From positions 9,164-15,425 of the forward strand of contig DEMY01000110.1 in the NCBI GenBank assembly GCA_002359425.1: DNA of 6,262 bases. The letters run 5' to 3'. The notes beneath the pieces are model-generated. The model had not been told where the DNA came from, made no database searches, and saw only the letters and a list, made by a program, of their open reading frames with translations. Positions 6,036 to 6,262 of the stretch are shown in pieces (the stretch's first letter is position 1; every line of letters begins with the position of its first letter). The translations under genes and the position numbers were made by a program. The stretch comes from Clostridiales bacterium UBA2658 (GTDB lineage: Bacteria > Bacillota > Clostridia > Oscillospirales > Oscillospiraceae).

Positions 6036-6262
6036 ATGAGAGAAGCAGTTATTGTAGCATACGGCCGCAGCGCTATCGGCAGAGTCCGTCCCAGCGCACT
6101 GAAGGACACTCGTCCTGAAGAATATGCGGCAGAAGTCATAAAGGGCACTCTGGCAAAGGTTCCTACCTTTGACCCCGCCCTGATCGACGATATTATCCTC
6201 GGATGCGCATTCCAGGAAGCAGAAACCGGCACCAACGTTGCCCGCAACATCGGCCTTCTGGC
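6036..6262 (+). CDS. fadA: Acyl-CoA thiolase, N-terminal part (continues past window)
   Basis: This is the start of a thiolase, which cleaves 3-ketoacyl-CoA with CoA to release acetyl-CoA (or condenses acyl units in reverse). Only about 75 codons are present. They show MREAVIVAYGRSAIGR (1-16), the usual first strand and loop of the family, then DDIILGCAFQEAETGTNVARNIGLL (51-75), matching the GC-x-x-PEAE-x-G-x-NVAR segment of FadA-like enzymes. The catalytic nucleophile cysteine normally lies near residue 90, so it is outside the window and activity cannot be checked. A strong ribosome site, AAGGGGGAA overlapping the preceding stop codon, ends 5 bases before the ATG. With only 12 bases between genes it is surely cotranscribed with the fusion gene, as in Bacillus fadNA. 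Chain-length preference cannot be told from this part. Confidence 0.9.
   Translation, partial: MREAVIVAYGRSAIGRVRPSALKDTRPEEYAAEVIKGTLAKVPTFDPALIDDIILGCAFQEAETGTNVARNIGLL

Noticed and set aside
1..6262. CRISPR array, insertion sequence, tRNA or rRNA gene
   Set aside because: No regularly spaced repeats, transposase-like protein, terminal inverted repeats or RNA-gene sequences were seen anywhere in the window.

Overview
The window looks like a piece of chromosome from an anaerobic, flagellated member of the Bacillota (Clostridia). The lineage call is inference. It rests on a clostridial-style MotA, a nickel/Fe-S maturation gene, sigma-A-like promoters with strong Shine-Dalgarno sites, and a fatty-acid oxidation operon with the FadN-type fusion (dehydrogenase domain first) rather than the proteobacterial FadB order. 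A motile Oscillospiraceae-like gut or environmental bacterium would fit, but genus cannot be read from this sequence.

Left part, minus strand. Positions 1-603 hold the first 201 codons of motA, running off the left edge, with its own promoter in 604-740. A rho-independent terminator at 744-778 ends the next minus-strand unit. That unit is a two-gene operon: a 325-residue, very cysteine-rich protein with two C-terminal [4Fe-4S] ferredoxin motifs (1166-2143), then hypA (815-1162), a nickel metallochaperone gene. hypA starts with GTG only 3 bases after its neighbour's stop codon. A promoter at 2241-2269 drives the pair.

Middle, 2144-2612. This is a divergent control region of about 470 bases. 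It carries the minus-strand promoter, a plus-strand promoter at 2516-2545, a perfect 9-bp dyad at 2441-2469, and an 11-base word repeated in opposite orientation in the two promoters.

Right part, plus strand. This is a beta-oxidation operon: a stand-alone crotonase-fold protein (2613-3422), a 783-residue 3-hydroxyacyl-CoA dehydrogenase / enoyl-CoA hydratase fusion of FadN type (3672-6023), and the first 75 codons of an acyl-CoA thiolase (6036 to the edge). The hydratase domain of the fusion keeps both catalytic glutamates. The stand-alone crotonase has lost both and keeps an isomerase-like aspartate, so the two are probably complementary: the fusion does hydration and oxidation, the small protein does double-bond isomerisation. 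Together with the thiolase they cover the middle and last steps of fatty acyl-CoA beta-oxidation (or the reverse, chain elongation). No acyl-CoA dehydrogenase or electron-transfer flavoprotein lies inside the window. The 249-base gap between crotonase and fusion contains three successive stem-loops and an alternative pairing, and is the most unusual non-coding stretch here.
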